Source of the DNA: Setophaga petechia
Lineage: Eukaryota; Chordata; Aves; Passeriformes; Parulidae
Assembly (NCBI GenBank): GCA_024362935.1
Contig: JANCRA010000040.1
Location: 1,240,001 to 1,304,000 of the forward strand
Direction of reading: 5' to 3'
Length of the DNA: 64,000 bases
Part shown: one piece after another, positions 1 through 12,805 of the stretch
Position numbering within the stretch: position 1 is the first letter of the stretch
How the letters are laid out: each line of letters begins with the position of its first letter
The notes under the pieces: generated by a model
The model's input: the letters and a program-made list of their open reading frames with translations, nothing else
Told to the model about the DNA's origin: nothing
Database searches by the model: none
Translations under genes and position numbers: made by a program

Positions 1-719
1 TTTGTCTCTTAGGACCAGGTGGAAAACCAACTGATGTTTTCTTACACCAGTAGGTAAAGTGGCCAAGCCTTTCCTTCCTCTGTGATAAAAGAGGATAGAA
101 ATATATTTGCTATATTCATTATCTAAGGGCTACTGTGGGAGCTTTTGATTGTTTGTTATCCAGGATTTTGGCATTGTGCAATGAGTGAGTTCAATTTTAA
201 ATTTACTGCCTATTTTTTGAACTTGGATGGATTTATTTTAAATTGCCTCCTAGGTTTTCTTCTTTAGCAAGAGCACAGACGGGAACTAGAAAACCCACTT
301 TTTTTTTTTTTTTTTTTTTTTTTTTTCCTTCCCTCAATTTATTGTCAATGGTTGTATCTCTCCCTACCAAGGTTTATACAAGTTTGCATCACAAAGCAGA
401 AAACGATAGTGTTTCTTCTGTTACTCTGTCAGCTGCAGCTCTAGCAAAGAAATGGGTGTGGCATTAGGGCATTTATGAGGAGCCATCCTTTTACCTTCCC
501 TCCCTCTCAATTTGTTGGGACAAAGAAATGAGTTGTTGAGCTGAGTTCACAAAACAATTCCTGCACTCAGACTTCTGTTTTCATTTGTTGGACAACTTGA
601 ATTTTTCTATGGGTGGAGCCTTTGTTATATGCTGAACTCTGTAGTACAGCCACATGAAAATAGATGTGATGTCTTAATGATCCTATTTGTGACATCCTCT
701 GCTTGCTGTTTTTCTACAG
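1..719 (+). other. 3' end of the upstream FAT3 intron
   Basis: Non-coding sequence leading to the acceptor at 719. It contains a run of about 28 T at 299-326 and otherwise unique AT-rich DNA. No cadherin similarity is seen, so the preceding exon lies outside the window. Confidence 0.75.
674..719 (+). other. Splice acceptor region of the FAT3 exon
   Basis: A pyrimidine-rich stretch (GCTTGCTGTTTTTCTACAG) ends in AG at 718-719. A branch-point-like TTAAT lies at 674-678, with the candidate branch A at 677 about 42 nt upstream. There is no other AG between it and the acceptor, as the AG exclusion rule predicts. The acceptor is seen directly; the branch point is inferred. Confidence 0.8.
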
Positions 720-1034
720 GAGTTATCTACACAGCAGATATTCTTGACCGGGAGACAACCAAGTCCTACTGGTTGACGGTGTATGCGACTGATCATGGTG
801 TTGTCCCCCTCTACACTACTATTGAAGTCTACATTGAAGTGGAGGATGTGAATGACAATGCCCCGCTCACCTCTGAGCCTATCTATTACCCAGTCATCAT
901 GGAAAACTCCCCAAAGGATGTATCTGTCATTCAGATCCAAGCCCAGGACCCTGACTCCAGCACTAATGAAAAACTGACTTACCGGATTACAAGTGGAAAT
1001 CCCCAGAACTTCTTTGTAATCAACCCCAAAACAG
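720..1034 (+). CDS. FAT3: Internal exon of protocadherin FAT3 (partial cadherin repeats)
   Basis: This exon encodes about 105 residues of the extracellular region of a giant Fat-type atypical cadherin, a single-pass membrane protein with over 30 cadherin repeats that acts in cell-cell contact and neuronal patterning. Counting the Gly split at the acceptor as residue 1, residues 1-49 are the second half of one cadherin repeat, with LDRE at 9-12 and the calcium-binding linker DVNDNAP at 43-49. Residues 50-106 begin the next repeat, with MENSP at 61-65 and the DPDSSTN calcium loop at 77-83. The exon is 315 bp with phase 1 at both ends, bounded by AG at 718-719 and GT at 1035-1036. Wording such as LTSEPIYYP and [13 protein letters not shown] fits remembered vertebrate FAT3 better than FAT1, which has QTSEPVYYP. 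The frame stays open into both flanking introns, but similarity stops at the splice sites. Fat family is nearly certain; FAT3 rather than a paralogue is likely. Confidence 0.88.
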
Positions 1035-1040
1035 GTAACA
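1032..1040 (+). other. Splice donor of the FAT3 exon (weak at +4 to +6)
   Basis: The donor reads CAG|GTAACA. The exon end and +1 to +4 fit the consensus, but +5 is C instead of the usual G and +6 is A instead of T. This makes it weaker than typical constitutive donors. It sits exactly where similarity to cadherin repeats ends. Confidence 0.8.
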
Positions 1041-4000
1041 AAACCCTGTTGCCTCAAGGCAGTGGGAGAATGAAATTTACATGTTTATTGGCTTTCACCC
1101 CTTCAGGGTGCACTGGTTTGCTTTCCAAACCTCTGTTTTCTGGTGGCTTCTGTGTCTAAAGCACCTTGTATGTGTCTGAAGCATTCTGCTTTGCATTGGC
1201 GTGCGAGCGCGCTGGCAGGTGATGTGCTGTGGATGTGCTGCTGCAGCAATCACTCTGCCCTGGGTCACCGAATCACTGCTGGCTGTTGCCTCTTCCCTGC
1301 GTCTGCAGGGATGAGACTTTGCAGCCCTGAGTCTGCAGAGCTGTGCTAGGAAGCAGATTCAAGCTGTTGCAGGTTACAGAGCACTGTTTCACTCTTTTAT
1401 TAGCTGGTGTAGCACCGCTGGAGTGAGTGACATGATGGCTGGCTGGCACATGTAATCAGGCTCCACGTTAAAGTAGGTAGATTTAATTCCACAGCTTGCT
1501 TTACACAAAAAGACAGTTTAGGTGACCTAAACGTCCCTCTGGCCTTTAAAAAAAATCCATGTGTTTGCATTGATTTATAACTGCTGGGGATGTAGCCTGT
1601 GGATGCAGTGTAGCAGAGATGGCAATTGTTTTAAGTTAAAATACTGTTGTTAGCTGGCAATGGAGCATGGCACCCATGCAGAGCAGCTCTGCACATGTCT
1701 GTACCCCAGGTGTCTTTGCTCAATGAGGCTGATAAAGAAATTGCCCCAGGAGATGTAACCTGAGGTCTTGGATGGCTGGGCACCTGCTGGGTGCCTACCT
1801 GTGCTTGGCAGCTGGTGTTCCTCACTCCAGCATGTACCCAGCTTTTCTCACTCATTGGGGTTCTGGGGACCCTCCAGCATGATCTGGAGCTGGAGAGTCA
1901 AGGGGATCTTTCAGAGCAGTATGCTGATCTTTATGAAGGTAGTTCAGTTTTCACACAATTCACACAGTGCTCCTGCTTCTTTTCATGGTCCTAGTTTTGT
2001 TCTGGGGTTTTGATTTTTTTTTTTGAAGTTTATTTATATCCTGCAAATTTCTAAACAGCTAAAAAACTAGAAGGAATAGACATGAGAGGGAGAATTTTTA
2101 ATTTTGTGTATGGAAATGATGTTCACTAAATAGGTTTTCAACATTTGGTTGGGCATTCCTATTGCAATATGTGGCATAAGAAGGGGTCAGGATCTTCTCA
2201 GGCATAAGCCCAGGTGAAGAATTATGGAGAATGTATAATCACTATGTTCAATCTGCTGAGCCCTAAGGCGCATATCTCACTTATTTTTAACACTTGGAAT
2301 GGCCGAAGATGCTCTTCCATCTGCATCCCTTCTCACCCTCCCCACCCCATAAATCCCATCTGGGCAAAGTAGCAGAGTTAGGACTCACAGTGTTTAATGC
2401 TTGTCCTTCCCTTCCATCAGCTCCTCCCGCAGAGCAATCTGCTCAGCACAGCCCTGCTGATCTGCCAGGGTGAGCCTGTGACAAGGACTGGAGCAGGGCA
2501 TGTGGCAGCCCTGCAGCACTCCAGCCTGGTGGCACACCCTGTGGGTTGGCTCTTTGTCCCTCTGCAGAGCAGGCAGGATACTCTTCCCTAACACTGAGAC
2601 CTTATTCTCACAGTTAACACTGACAGTGGTTAATCTTCATTTGCGCTGTGGAAATTGCAGTCTGAGAGCTTAAAGGCTTCAGAATGAGTAACTTTGCTGC
2701 TTGGGCAACTCCCAAAGGCCCCCCCTTACACTCAGTGGGCATCCTTGCTAGTAACTGGCTGTGATTTGTTATAGATAGCTTAAGTCATCCCTTTTCTATC
2801 CAATTCAGTGCGAAATGCAGAGCAGTGAGAACTGGGCGAGGTGGCCTCTTGGAGTTTGTTTTGAAAACGGTGAGGCTGACAGAGAGTGTGTGTGCAGAGA
2901 TCCTTTTTCCCAAAGGGGAGCACCAGGGCTACACATCAGAAGGCTTTCTCCTGGTGGGATGCTGATGTCCGAGAAATAAAAGCATAATGGATTTTCCTAG
3001 AGAGTGCCCCTGGGGGTCTCTGACAAGGCTCCTTTCAGCCGTCTCCCTGCAGTGCACTGGTTTTCTCTAAGACAGTAATTTACACTCCAGTTGTTTTGTA
3101 CAGGAGACTTCTGCACACACAGGAGAGGTTCATAGCCTGCCAGCCCCATGCTCTTGCTGGGATTCAGCACAGCAGTAAGTCACGTAGAGCGTTGCACAGC
3201 AGCCCTAAATGCGACAGCATGCTGTATAATCAAGATGAAAAGGTTTAATGTGAACCCAAATATGCTGCGATTGCTGTATACGTGGGCTGAATGAGCATGC
3301 TCCTGCTGTCGGGGGAGAACAGTCATTTGAGAAAGGGGATCTTTTATTTTCTGTGTCACTTTGGAAGTTTCAACACTGCCAGCAAACTGGCATCTCACTC
3401 CTGTGAGTAATCCACTGCTGAGAGTCAGCATGAAGGCAGCATATCCTGCATTTTTTACATCTTTTGGTGGGAAGCAACAGAAGAGATGGGGAGTTTGCTG
3501 GAGATAGGGATGTTCTCAGTTGTCTTTGGAGGTCAGCAGTGACTGTGTTTGCCGCCTTCTGGAGTTCACTTTCAACTGCCTTGTAGCTCATGCAGGTCAG
3601 ACAGTTTTCTGGAGGCACATGGACCACTACATGTCTGATCAAGCAGGGACACAGGGAGTCCAGGTTTTGTTCCTGGTTCTAATTCAGGATCATAATTGCA
3701 GCCAATTCTTACACTCATGATTGATTGTCTGGATAGCAGAAGCAACATTACTCCTTGTATGCCATATCTGTAGACAGAAGAAACCTCTTAATAGACAAGT
3801 TGTCACTTCCTACATTTTTATACACTGGCACAGCTCGTGGTGGCTATTTTAGGCAGTCCAACTGCAAATGTATCGTGTGCATTTGGATCTGTTTGAAGGC
3901 GGGCATCAGACCTTTCAAGATTATTACCTGCTGTTTGCTCTGTGGGTTTTAGAGAGATGAAGTTTCTCCTGCAGGAATGAAGAGCTGCTAAAAAGCCACT

Positions 4001-5810
4001 GATAGCAAGATTTGGGCACTGAAGTCACCCTGGGAGTGCTCTCACTGGGGGCTGACTCTGCTGTGGGGGCACAAGTACATGGTGGCAAGAGCCCTCCTCT
4101 TTGGGCTTGGAGTTTGTATGGGTGCTCCAGGGAAGAGGACAGGAACATGAGCAGCTCGCCCATGTGTGTCAGGATTGGAAAAGCAGTGTGGGCAACCTCC
4201 CATGAAGGCCTTTTCTTTTCTCACCTTGATATTTTTATTGAAATACAGCCAAGCATCAGTTTGTGCCTTGGTATGCACTTTTATCTCATGAGCTGATATT
4301 CAGAGGTACAAGTACTAAGTGAATAATGAAGCACATGAGCACATGTGAAACCATAAATCATTTTCACTGGAGAACAAGGCAGCCTTGTTCTGCTAACTGG
4401 TGGACACTGCAGCCTAAGTGTAGCAGATGCAAAAGACCAAGATGGGATTTTCCTTTACAGTGAGCAGGAGGAATATATTGCAAAAGCACAGTTTTGTGAG
4501 GGGAGTAGGAAACATGTTTTTCAAAAAGTTGAGGTGACTCTAGGGGTTACATGACTACAGGGAAAGGCATTCCCCTGGGCATTTGTTTCCCAGCTGTGTA
4601 TACACACACACAGCAAGGGAGGCATTCCTGAAGCTCAGCATCTTCAGCAGCTGCAAGTCAGCCTAAACCCTGATGCAGCTGCTGGGAGAGCCAGGCCTTT
4701 TCCTCATAGCTTGACTTTTATGCTCAGGAGGGCTTAGGGTTGCTTTGGCAGAGCTCAGGGTCACAGGGCTGTGCTCCTTTGTGGGTGGTGTGAGGTGGGG
4801 AGGATGGCAGGGCTGCTGGCCTGACCAACTCCCTGGAGCACCACATTCGGCCAGAGCTGAGTCACTCTTGGGTGAGGGGCATGTGGAGGAAGGTAAATAA
4901 AACAGAAGATGGAATTAATAAAAAATTCTTACTTCTGTTTCATGTATATGGGTGTTAATTTCACAGCACAGGGATAATTTACTGTGTTGATTTATTATGT
5001 TTCTGCACTCTGGAAAAACCAAATTTTAATTCAAGCCATTGCATTACTTTATTTGTTGTTAACGTATTTTGAACAAACCCAGTAAGCTTCTCTTCAGTCT
5101 GACATAGATTACTTAAGAAATTCTTTAACTAACACACCAACAGACCAAATTTCACTCTTGTGCACATTCTTTTCAATTAATTTACTCTAAAATTATGCTT
5201 GCGTGTCTGGAAAATCTGCTTACACCTTGCTTAGCCTTTTGCTGGCACCATTTAAACAGAGGCAGACCCCTGGCACCTCTGAAATAGTATTTGCTGCAGT
5301 GGTTAAGGCAGGATGCACTTGTAGGTTTAGAAACAGTGCATGTAGGTCAGTACATCTTTGCAGAGCAGCAATACTCTGCCTCTGGAAGCTGTCTCTGAAC
5401 TGTCACATCTTCACCTAGATTTGGAAAGACTCTGGATATTTTCACACTGAAGTAGTATTAATATTTATATAAGCTAATACAGGGTTAGTGAATGTCAGAA
5501 TGTAATTGGTACGAATGCTACTCTTCTCAGCAGGCTGGGCTTTGCTTTCTTTTGCACTCACAAAGCCAGCTGGCGCAGAATCCTGCTGGGTCTGAAAGCC
5601 ACGTTTGCTCTGCCATACTAAAACTGTGCTTTACCCTCCTGTCATGCATCCTGATTTTTATAGCTGCTTTTCTCTGGCTTGTCCTGAGAAATCCTCACAC
5701 GTCTTTGCTCTCACAGACTGAGACAAATCCAGTGGTTTGCTGCTGCTCCACATCCTGATAGCTGCCAGCAGTACAGATGTTGGGTACCCACTGCCTCTTT
5801 TCAGCCCAGA
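1035..5810. other. Intronic sequence, no gene seen
   Basis: Unique, moderately GC-rich DNA near the exon, becoming AT-rich after about 4900. Short open frames on both strands overlap one another and resemble no family I know. An AT-rich block at about 4900-5200 with many TAAT cores could be regulatory, but nothing specific can be shown. Confidence 0.5.
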
Positions 5811-5970
5811 AATCATAGAGTCATGGAATGCTTTGGATTGGAAGGGACATTAAAGACCCTCTAGTTCCAACACCCCTGCCATGGGCAGACAAATCTTCCA
5901 CTAGACCAGCTGCTCAGAAGCCTGTGCAGCCTGGCCATGGACATTTCCAGGAATGGAGCAGGGATTACCC
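5811..5970 (-). mobile_element. CR1 LINE fragment, 3' end, antisense
   Basis: The + strand begins AATCATAGAGTCATGGAATG and continues with GGAAGGGACATTAAAGACC, CTAGTTCCAAC, CCATGGGCAGAC, TTCCACTAGACCAG and ACATTTCCAGGAATGGAGCA. In that order these are the reverse complement of the 3' end of avian CR1. It is a 5'-truncated non-LTR retrotransposon copy of about 160 bp with no coding capacity. Truncation and the many mismatches suggest an old insertion. Confidence 0.85.
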
Positions 5971-7248
5971 TTCTATCACACCTAAATATTATAGCTGCTG
6001 TTAGAACAGACCTTGAGAAGGGGGCTGCTTTGTGTAGCTCTGGAGGGTTTCCCTGTGGTCATGGAGTGTTTCTAGGTTTCTCAGCCTGGTCTTGTGGTCA
6101 GGGGAAACTCACCTGTCCTGACTGCTCCATCCATGCTGCTCAACTCTTAGTAAACTTCCTCTGAAATAAGGTATCTTCCATATCTTGTAAATGAAGGCCA
6201 TTAGCTTTTTTTTTTTTGTTGTTTTTAAGTCTAACCTGCAGTCTTTCTCCATGATATGTTTTAGGTGCTATTGTGATCTAATTAGAAAATGTGTTTTGGA
6301 TTTTGATGGCATTGCAGGTCAGCTCTCTCCCACTTGGTGCTCCTCCTGAAGGGTGTCTCCCTCATGTGTGTTGGCCATGGAGCTGTTTTTGGCAGCTTGT
6401 GTGTGTGATGAAAATCAGCTCTGCAGATCATGTCATAGCATGAATAGCTCAATGCTATTCAGCCTGTAAGTGTCCTTGCCCTGTTGAAGAGCAGAGAGGA
6501 CCATGCAGGGGCAAAAAACATTGATTGTGGGGCTCTCCAGTTAATGGTGAATTTGAGGAATTGGTCTCCTATTTCTTCTGTGCTCTTGAACACTGTTTGT
6601 ACAAATGCTGAGTTCACCAACAGTTGCAGAGTCCAGCCTGATATATCCATCACTGTTGTGTGACCATGACTAATACAGAATTTTATTATGTAATTTCCCT
6701 ACCACATTAGCTGGCTTCCACCCTCTGTAATTTATGTTGTATCAACACACTCTAAATGATCTACTTTCTTTGCTTTCACTTCTCTATTATTTAAAAATGT
6801 GGCTCTTAATGACTTCTTTGTAATGTACTCACTGTTAAAATTGAGCTTTGGAGCATTTTAAAAGCCTTATTTTCTTCTTTGGCATGCTTATTCTTTACTA
6901 GACACCATATATCCAGTGGTTTGAGCCCAGGGTTAACAGCTGGAAAATCAAAGGACCGTGGATGTTGGAGTTGAGTGCTTAATAGCAGTGGGACCTATAA
7001 GTGTGCTAGCTACTATACAGCATATTAGACAAAGTTACTGCATTAAGGAGTTTGTCATAACAACAATAATATTAGTAATACTTAAGAAAAAAGATGAGAT
7101 GAAAAAAATGAGGGAGAAGGATGTAAATCAAATCCATCTGCTTGCCAGGGCATGTTTATTCCCCAGAGGAAATTTTCAATTAGATCCTGAGCTGCAGCAT
7201 AGCAGGGACACAAACTCTTCTTTTGACTTTGAGTCACCTCACCTCATG

Positions 7249-7327
7249 TTTTTTTGTTGATTTTTTTGGGTTTTTTGTGGGTTTTGTTTTTTTTTTTTTT
7301 GTTTGTTTTGTTTTTTGGGTTTTTTTG
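7249..7327. repeat. T/G low-complexity tract
   Basis: About 80 bp composed almost wholly of T with short G interruptions (repeated TTTTTTGGG and TTTTGTTTG patterns). It could be the reverse-strand tail of a retroposed element or simple slippage expansion. No element body is recognisable beside it. Confidence 0.8.
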
Positions 7328-9512
7328 CAAGTGGAAGTATTTTCTTGCCTTATGTGATTGTTCTCATAGTAAACCGTTTGTGGATCAAATATGCTCTGGA
7401 AATGCAAGCTATTGATTTTTCAGGCATCTTGGCATTAATAGATGTGCATTCACAGTCATGTATTCATAGGCATACAAAAAAACCCCAAAAAAAAGACAAA
7501 CATCACTTCTAGTAGGATGAAGAAAAATATTAAATAATTTTAGTCTAAGTAAGTATTGTCTAATGGCCAGACCACTAATTCCACTGAAAATGACAAAATT
7601 TGGGCTCAGCCAGCATGTCTCTTCCCTCCTCCCTTCCTCCCTGGCAGTGATTTCCTTCACAATCTGTATATGTTATCTGTGGAGAGGATAAAGGTGTGAG
7701 CTGTACCACCTCAGTTGCAGCTACAGTAATGCTGCTATTAATAAAATAATAAATCCATTTTTATAATTTCTCTTGAACAGACCTTATTTCTGCTAGCAGT
7801 GGGTTTTTATTCATGAAGCCCTGAATATGGTTGAGATGTCTCTGGTATCAAGTGCCTCTTTTAAAATGACATTTAAAGATACTATATTTCTTATAAATGC
7901 CATTTATTTGTAATCAGCAGATTTGTACTCGGCTTATAGAAATTTTAACCTTTTTTTAGATGCCCATGATGACTTCTTTAGCCCTCTTTCACAGTAAGAA
8001 GTTTAAGGAGTATTCCCATTGCCTTAACTGGACAATTGTGTCCTCACTTAAAGCAGCACCAGTTATTAATCTGAACTGCCTGTTTGCTTCAGTAGAGACT
8101 TAAGTCTGAAGGGCATAAGCATGGCCAGGGCCAGTGGGACAGAGTTTTTTTCCTGATGGAAGAAGTTGCTGCCCAATAACCACACAGCTCACTTCTTTCC
8201 TGTCCCAGCATCAATTCTGGAACAGCAACAATTTTGCCACTGATCTCATAAATCTACGTTCTTGTGCATTACATCAATCATTTATTAATGTTACAAACAT
8301 CAGCAGAGCATATCTTCTGCCTATTCAGAAGTAACTTCACCTATCAACTTAGCTGTGAAACTCACTTATCTACCTTGTCTTTCAGTTCAGTTTCTCTATT
8401 TGTAAATTTCCAGAAGTCATGGTTAGGCAGAACTGTTTAAGAAATCACCTTTTTAATAGGCAATGCTATTCCTGCACTAATTTTTAAATAGGGCTGTTCC
8501 ATTCACTTCCAGGTAGCCAAATTCTCTTGTTAGAATTATTATCAATGGCAGAGGCACAGTTTTGCTTATTGGGTGAAATTGTACCACCAGTACTGAGTAA
8601 CAGCCCTGTTAAATGGATGCACAATGCATATACTATAGAAACTTGTCATGTCCTGCCACACATTATTATCATAACATCAGCAAATGTCCCTGTGTTACAG
8701 TAATTGCTTGTGGTCCAAGTCTGAACTCTGGCAGGAGGAATTAGGTTGGTGAGTTAGGGATGCTGAGGTGTGGAGCCTGTGAGCGTGGCATTTGTGTAGG
8801 AACAGAGGTCTGGAGAGGGAGCTGCCAGGGAGGAAAATAAAGCTGTGATGTTAGCCCAGAGGAGGTGAAAGCTTGGTATGGGGGTAGTTGAGGGGGTTCT
8901 TTTTTCCTTTTTATTTCCTACTGCTTTTGAATCAATCAAGTAACTTCTGTTTATCTTTGTTCAACAGTCAGAGTTAGTACTGGTGTCTGTGATTTTGGAC
9001 ACTGCAAATCCCAAGCAGACAATATTAAACCAGCTTTTTTCCCTTTTGCTCAGGTGCAGTAAATACAGTCATACCATCTTCTTAGATCAGGCACTTTTTG
9101 TAGCTTGAGTAGTGTTTCACCTCTTGTGAGGAATTTCTAAAATCTCTTAGTTGACTGGAAGTTAGAGGCAAGGAATATAGTTCTGGTTTACTCTTAGTTA
9201 ACATGTGATCCTTGGTACAAATGCTGATATTTCCTGTTTGGAGAATTAGATTGACCTATGTTGCATGAGGGTATTAAAAAAAAATAACAAAGCTTGGAAA
9301 TGGAAATAAAAAGAGAAGGCAACTGGGAAGGCAGGTGTGTTTGCATAAGCCATAACGATGTCAGTAATCACCAACTATTAATTCTTCTTTGTCTTCCATC
9401 ACACAGGGAGAGATTGTGTCAGCACCTCTTATACCCCCTAAGTCTCATGATCTCACAGTTCAGCTAAACTAGTCTGTTCAAAAATTAGGCTTAACAGTGG
9501 ATTGTGTTATTT

Positions 9513-9531
9513 CCCCCCCCCCCTTTTTTTT
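9513..9531. repeat. C11-T8 homopolymer junction
   Basis: Eleven C followed directly by eight T. This pyrimidine homopolymer is likely to vary in length and to be error-prone in sequencing. Confidence 0.85.
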
Positions 9532-12491
9532 CTGACTCTGTTTCCATCAGAGTTACACTGTTATAACCAAACATAATTATTTTCTGTGAAATTACTCTCT
9601 CCTCCTTTCCCTTTCCCCTTATGTTAATGAGAGTGTTTTTCGTTTGCTGGGAAGACTGACACGACTTCTTTGAAATTAGTCGTGTTGTTGCCAGTTAAGT
9701 ATGTGACCTTATCTGTGTAATTGTACAGATCGTGCTGCCATATGTCTCCGTGCACAGAGCTTAATTTAACTGGAGCCATACATGTGTAAAAATAAAGCAG
9801 TATCTGGGGGTTAAATATCAGAAGAGCCCCCTAATCACAGCTTTCACATTATATGCAGCTTTTGACAGAGCTTGAAGAGCTCTGAAGTTAAATCTTTAAA
9901 AAAACCTCTTTGCATGGGACCATGCTCTTGTAACCTTGTTTTTACATTGATCGTCATGTGGTTTCTACTATCTCCCTACTTCCTTGCATGTTGTTCCTAC
10001 TTGGTTTCTCCCCCTGTGGTAGCTAAGTCCTTCATGCTGCTTGGTAAGGTAGAATAGGACCATTTTTAATTTTTTACAAGCAAGGGACTGATGCAAAGGA
10101 AGCAACTAACTCATTCAATGCCGGAAAAAAAAAATTGGTCTTAATTTGCCTTCAAAGCCAATGGCCACATATAGTTCAAAGCCTTATGGCATGGATCCAA
10201 CCCGTCCTACCCTGCTAAATGCAAGGCAACCCTGGCACCAGTGTTTTCTGCCATGTGTACAGAACTTACCTGGGCATGCTGGAGCCCCAGTAGGATCTGT
10301 TTCCTATCCTGCTCCCACCTAGCCCGCCACTTCCCATCCCTGACTTTCAGTCCTTCCTGGCCTTTCTTTCTCTCTTGCCCTAAAGTAAGAATTAGAGTTT
10401 GCACAGGGGCAAGGAGTCTCAGATGGCTGTGTTGGAACCCGGGCATATAAGGACAGAGCTGACTCTTGTCTTTTGGGTGGATGAAGGAGCCCCCTTCTCC
10501 ATCAGCCTAATGCAGGCACAAGGCTAAACGTTTGTGCTGGTGCTGTCATGGAGCAAGGAAGCAAACCCAGAGCACTCATGTCTCCCACCACCCCCAATAA
10601 TCATGTTCTTTCTTTGTCAATACCACATTTGCTTGTACTTTCTGTGCAGGAACGTTTCCTCATTGCTTCCTGTGTATGTAAGTCAATGTCATGACATGCT
10701 GTGGGTTTGTTGCCTTCTAAGAGAAATATAATATTTGTGTCGGATGAGTTGTGTGCAAGGAATCTGTGCCGCAGTGATCTATTTATATGGTAATTAGCAA
10801 GTAGCTTTGCAGCTCTTAAAGGGATTTGGTTTGAAAACTATTATTTCCTGAATTTTAACTTAACAACAGTGTATGAACAGCAGTGCACGTGCACTTTTTT
10901 TTTAATGTAGCCACAATACTCAAAAGATAAATGTAATTCTGCTCTGCAAGAGAATATTTTTGCTATAATTAATTTTGCTCCATTTACCATATGCTTGTGT
11001 TTTCTGACCTTCATTTTATTCACAGACTCTGTGTAATAAAATGTGCAGTATTAAAAAAAAGTTCCTTAAAGCAGCACAAGTGCTTGTGGTGCTATGTCTT
11101 CAGCTGAATTAGGTGGTTTGTGCCACCTGGGAATTTGACCATCATATCCTTAAGTTATTACCATGGAAAGGTGCTGTCATTGCTCAAAGATATTGAAGCT
11201 ATTTTTGTTAATAGAAGAATGAGATCAGTTTTTTAAAATCTTTGAAGAAATGCTGTAAGCCCACATAGATCCTTTAGGAGATGCAAACAGATGAAGAATC
11301 TTCTCTTTGTCCTTATTATTCTGTGTCTGAGGCAGTTCTTGACACAGGACCTGGGAATGCAGTGCAAATGACACAAGGAATAATTGCTGCTAAATTTAAT
11401 TTATCGAGTAGGTGTGAATTAGATTAATTAAAAAGAGAATAAACACACACAAGATTACCCAAAGTAGCTGCATGGATGGAAAAATGTTAGACTGTATTAA
11501 AAGCTTAGATATACATGATGCTAAGATATTTTTCCTGTGAGTCTGTAATTTCTTAACGGATTTCTCTTGGGTTTTTCTATTTCTTTCTTCCAATACTTAA
11601 TGTAATCCAAACTGATTAAGGGAATGCAGTGCATTAGAGGGAAGAAAAATAAGGCAAACACATGCTTAAGAATTAACTTGTGTAGTCTATTGGGTGAGCT
11701 GCAGCTTTGACTCAATAATACGCCTGTGCCCTGCATTTGTATGTGTGAAAACCCCTCGGCTTGGGTTGGATTCACTTGCGGAGGACAGAGTCCTTTAAGA
11801 AGGATGCACAGCTCAGCATCAGAGAAGCAAATTGTCAGGAATTGGATACATTCCTTGTTTGGTCAGCTGCATGGGGGGGCTTCATGCCCCACTCCCAACC
11901 TTGGCTCTGGTCTGTCGGTGCATCTCTCCTTCTGCAGCCTGATGTTGAGCAGGCAGGATCTCAAGGACTTTTTATTGTATTCAGCCTGTAAGAGGAGCTT
12001 TCCTCTCTACCTCCAAAACTTCTGTCTCTACTTTCTGCTTGAAGTCATTGTGCAAAATGGCTGTGATTTTACGAACACCCTGCAAAGCATTAGTCTAATC
12101 TCTTTACTCCCTTATTAACAACAGAAGTGCAGCACTGAGAATATAATTAAGATTTAATGGGAAGACAAAAATTTCAGAGAAGGGAAGATTCCTATGTAGA
12201 GAGACATTGTTTTTGCTTATAAAACAAATGTGAGGAGAGGATATGAAAACATGAAGAAAGTAGTAAATGTTTTGTTGAAGGACTGTATGAAGACAGTTGC
12301 ATGACACAGAAAATATTGCATGTCCAAAACTGTTTCACCCATCTGTGTATGGACTTGGCTTTTGTCGTCATGAATGTCCATCCCCACCTCTAATAGTTCC
12401 AAAACAACCCAGAATCATCTACTGAAGTTACCTTAATTTCTGCATATTGAGTCCTGAAAGAAAAGTAAGAAGAATTGTGGGGGTTCAGGTT

Positions 12492-12805
12492 GGGTTTCGT
12501 TTTATGTTCATGTTTCTGGTTTGTTTTGGGATTTTTTGCACAAGTTTGTGTGTATTTTCTTTAGCTCTTTTATTTTGATCATTTAATAATTAAAAATAAT
12601 TCATAGCTAAGAACTCAGGAAATAATTCATAGCTCAGAACTCAGGGTTTCGTTTTATGTTCATGTTTCTGGTTTGTTTTGGGATTTTTTGCACAAGTTTG
12701 TGTGTATTTTCTTTAGCTCTTTTATTTTGATCATTTAATAATTAAAAATAATTCATAGCTAAGAACTCAGGAAATTAAAAATAATTCATAGCTAAGAACT
12801 CAGGA
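12492..12805. repeat. Nested tandem duplication, 152-bp period
   Basis: Bases 12492-12623 and 12644-12775 are identical over about 130 bp at an offset of 152. The 3' end of each copy carries a smaller unit containing TAATTCATAGCT and AGAACTCAGGA. This unit occurs four times (about 12585-12620, 12621-12645, 12740-12772 and 12773-12805), one copy carrying a C in place of A. It appears to be a small VNTR formed by two rounds of duplication. The identity of the large copies implies a recent event or an assembly artefact. Confidence 0.9.

Larger units (their letters stand above)
5971..12491. other. Intronic sequence, no gene seen
   Basis: Mostly unique AT-rich DNA. It contains the T/G tract at 7249-7327, an A/C-rich stretch near 7477-7500, a C11-T8 run at 9513-9531 and a candidate regulatory island at about 9620-9850. 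Open frames are short and unrecognised. Confidence 0.5.

Noticed and set aside
683..1057. 124-codon open frame on the minus strand opposite the FAT3 exon
   Set aside because: It is the antisense shadow of a recognisable cadherin exon with splice sites on the + strand, and its translation resembles nothing known.
11726..12118. 130-codon + strand frame
   Set aside because: No domain recognised, another frame overlaps it, and there are no splice sites of note. Treated as chance.
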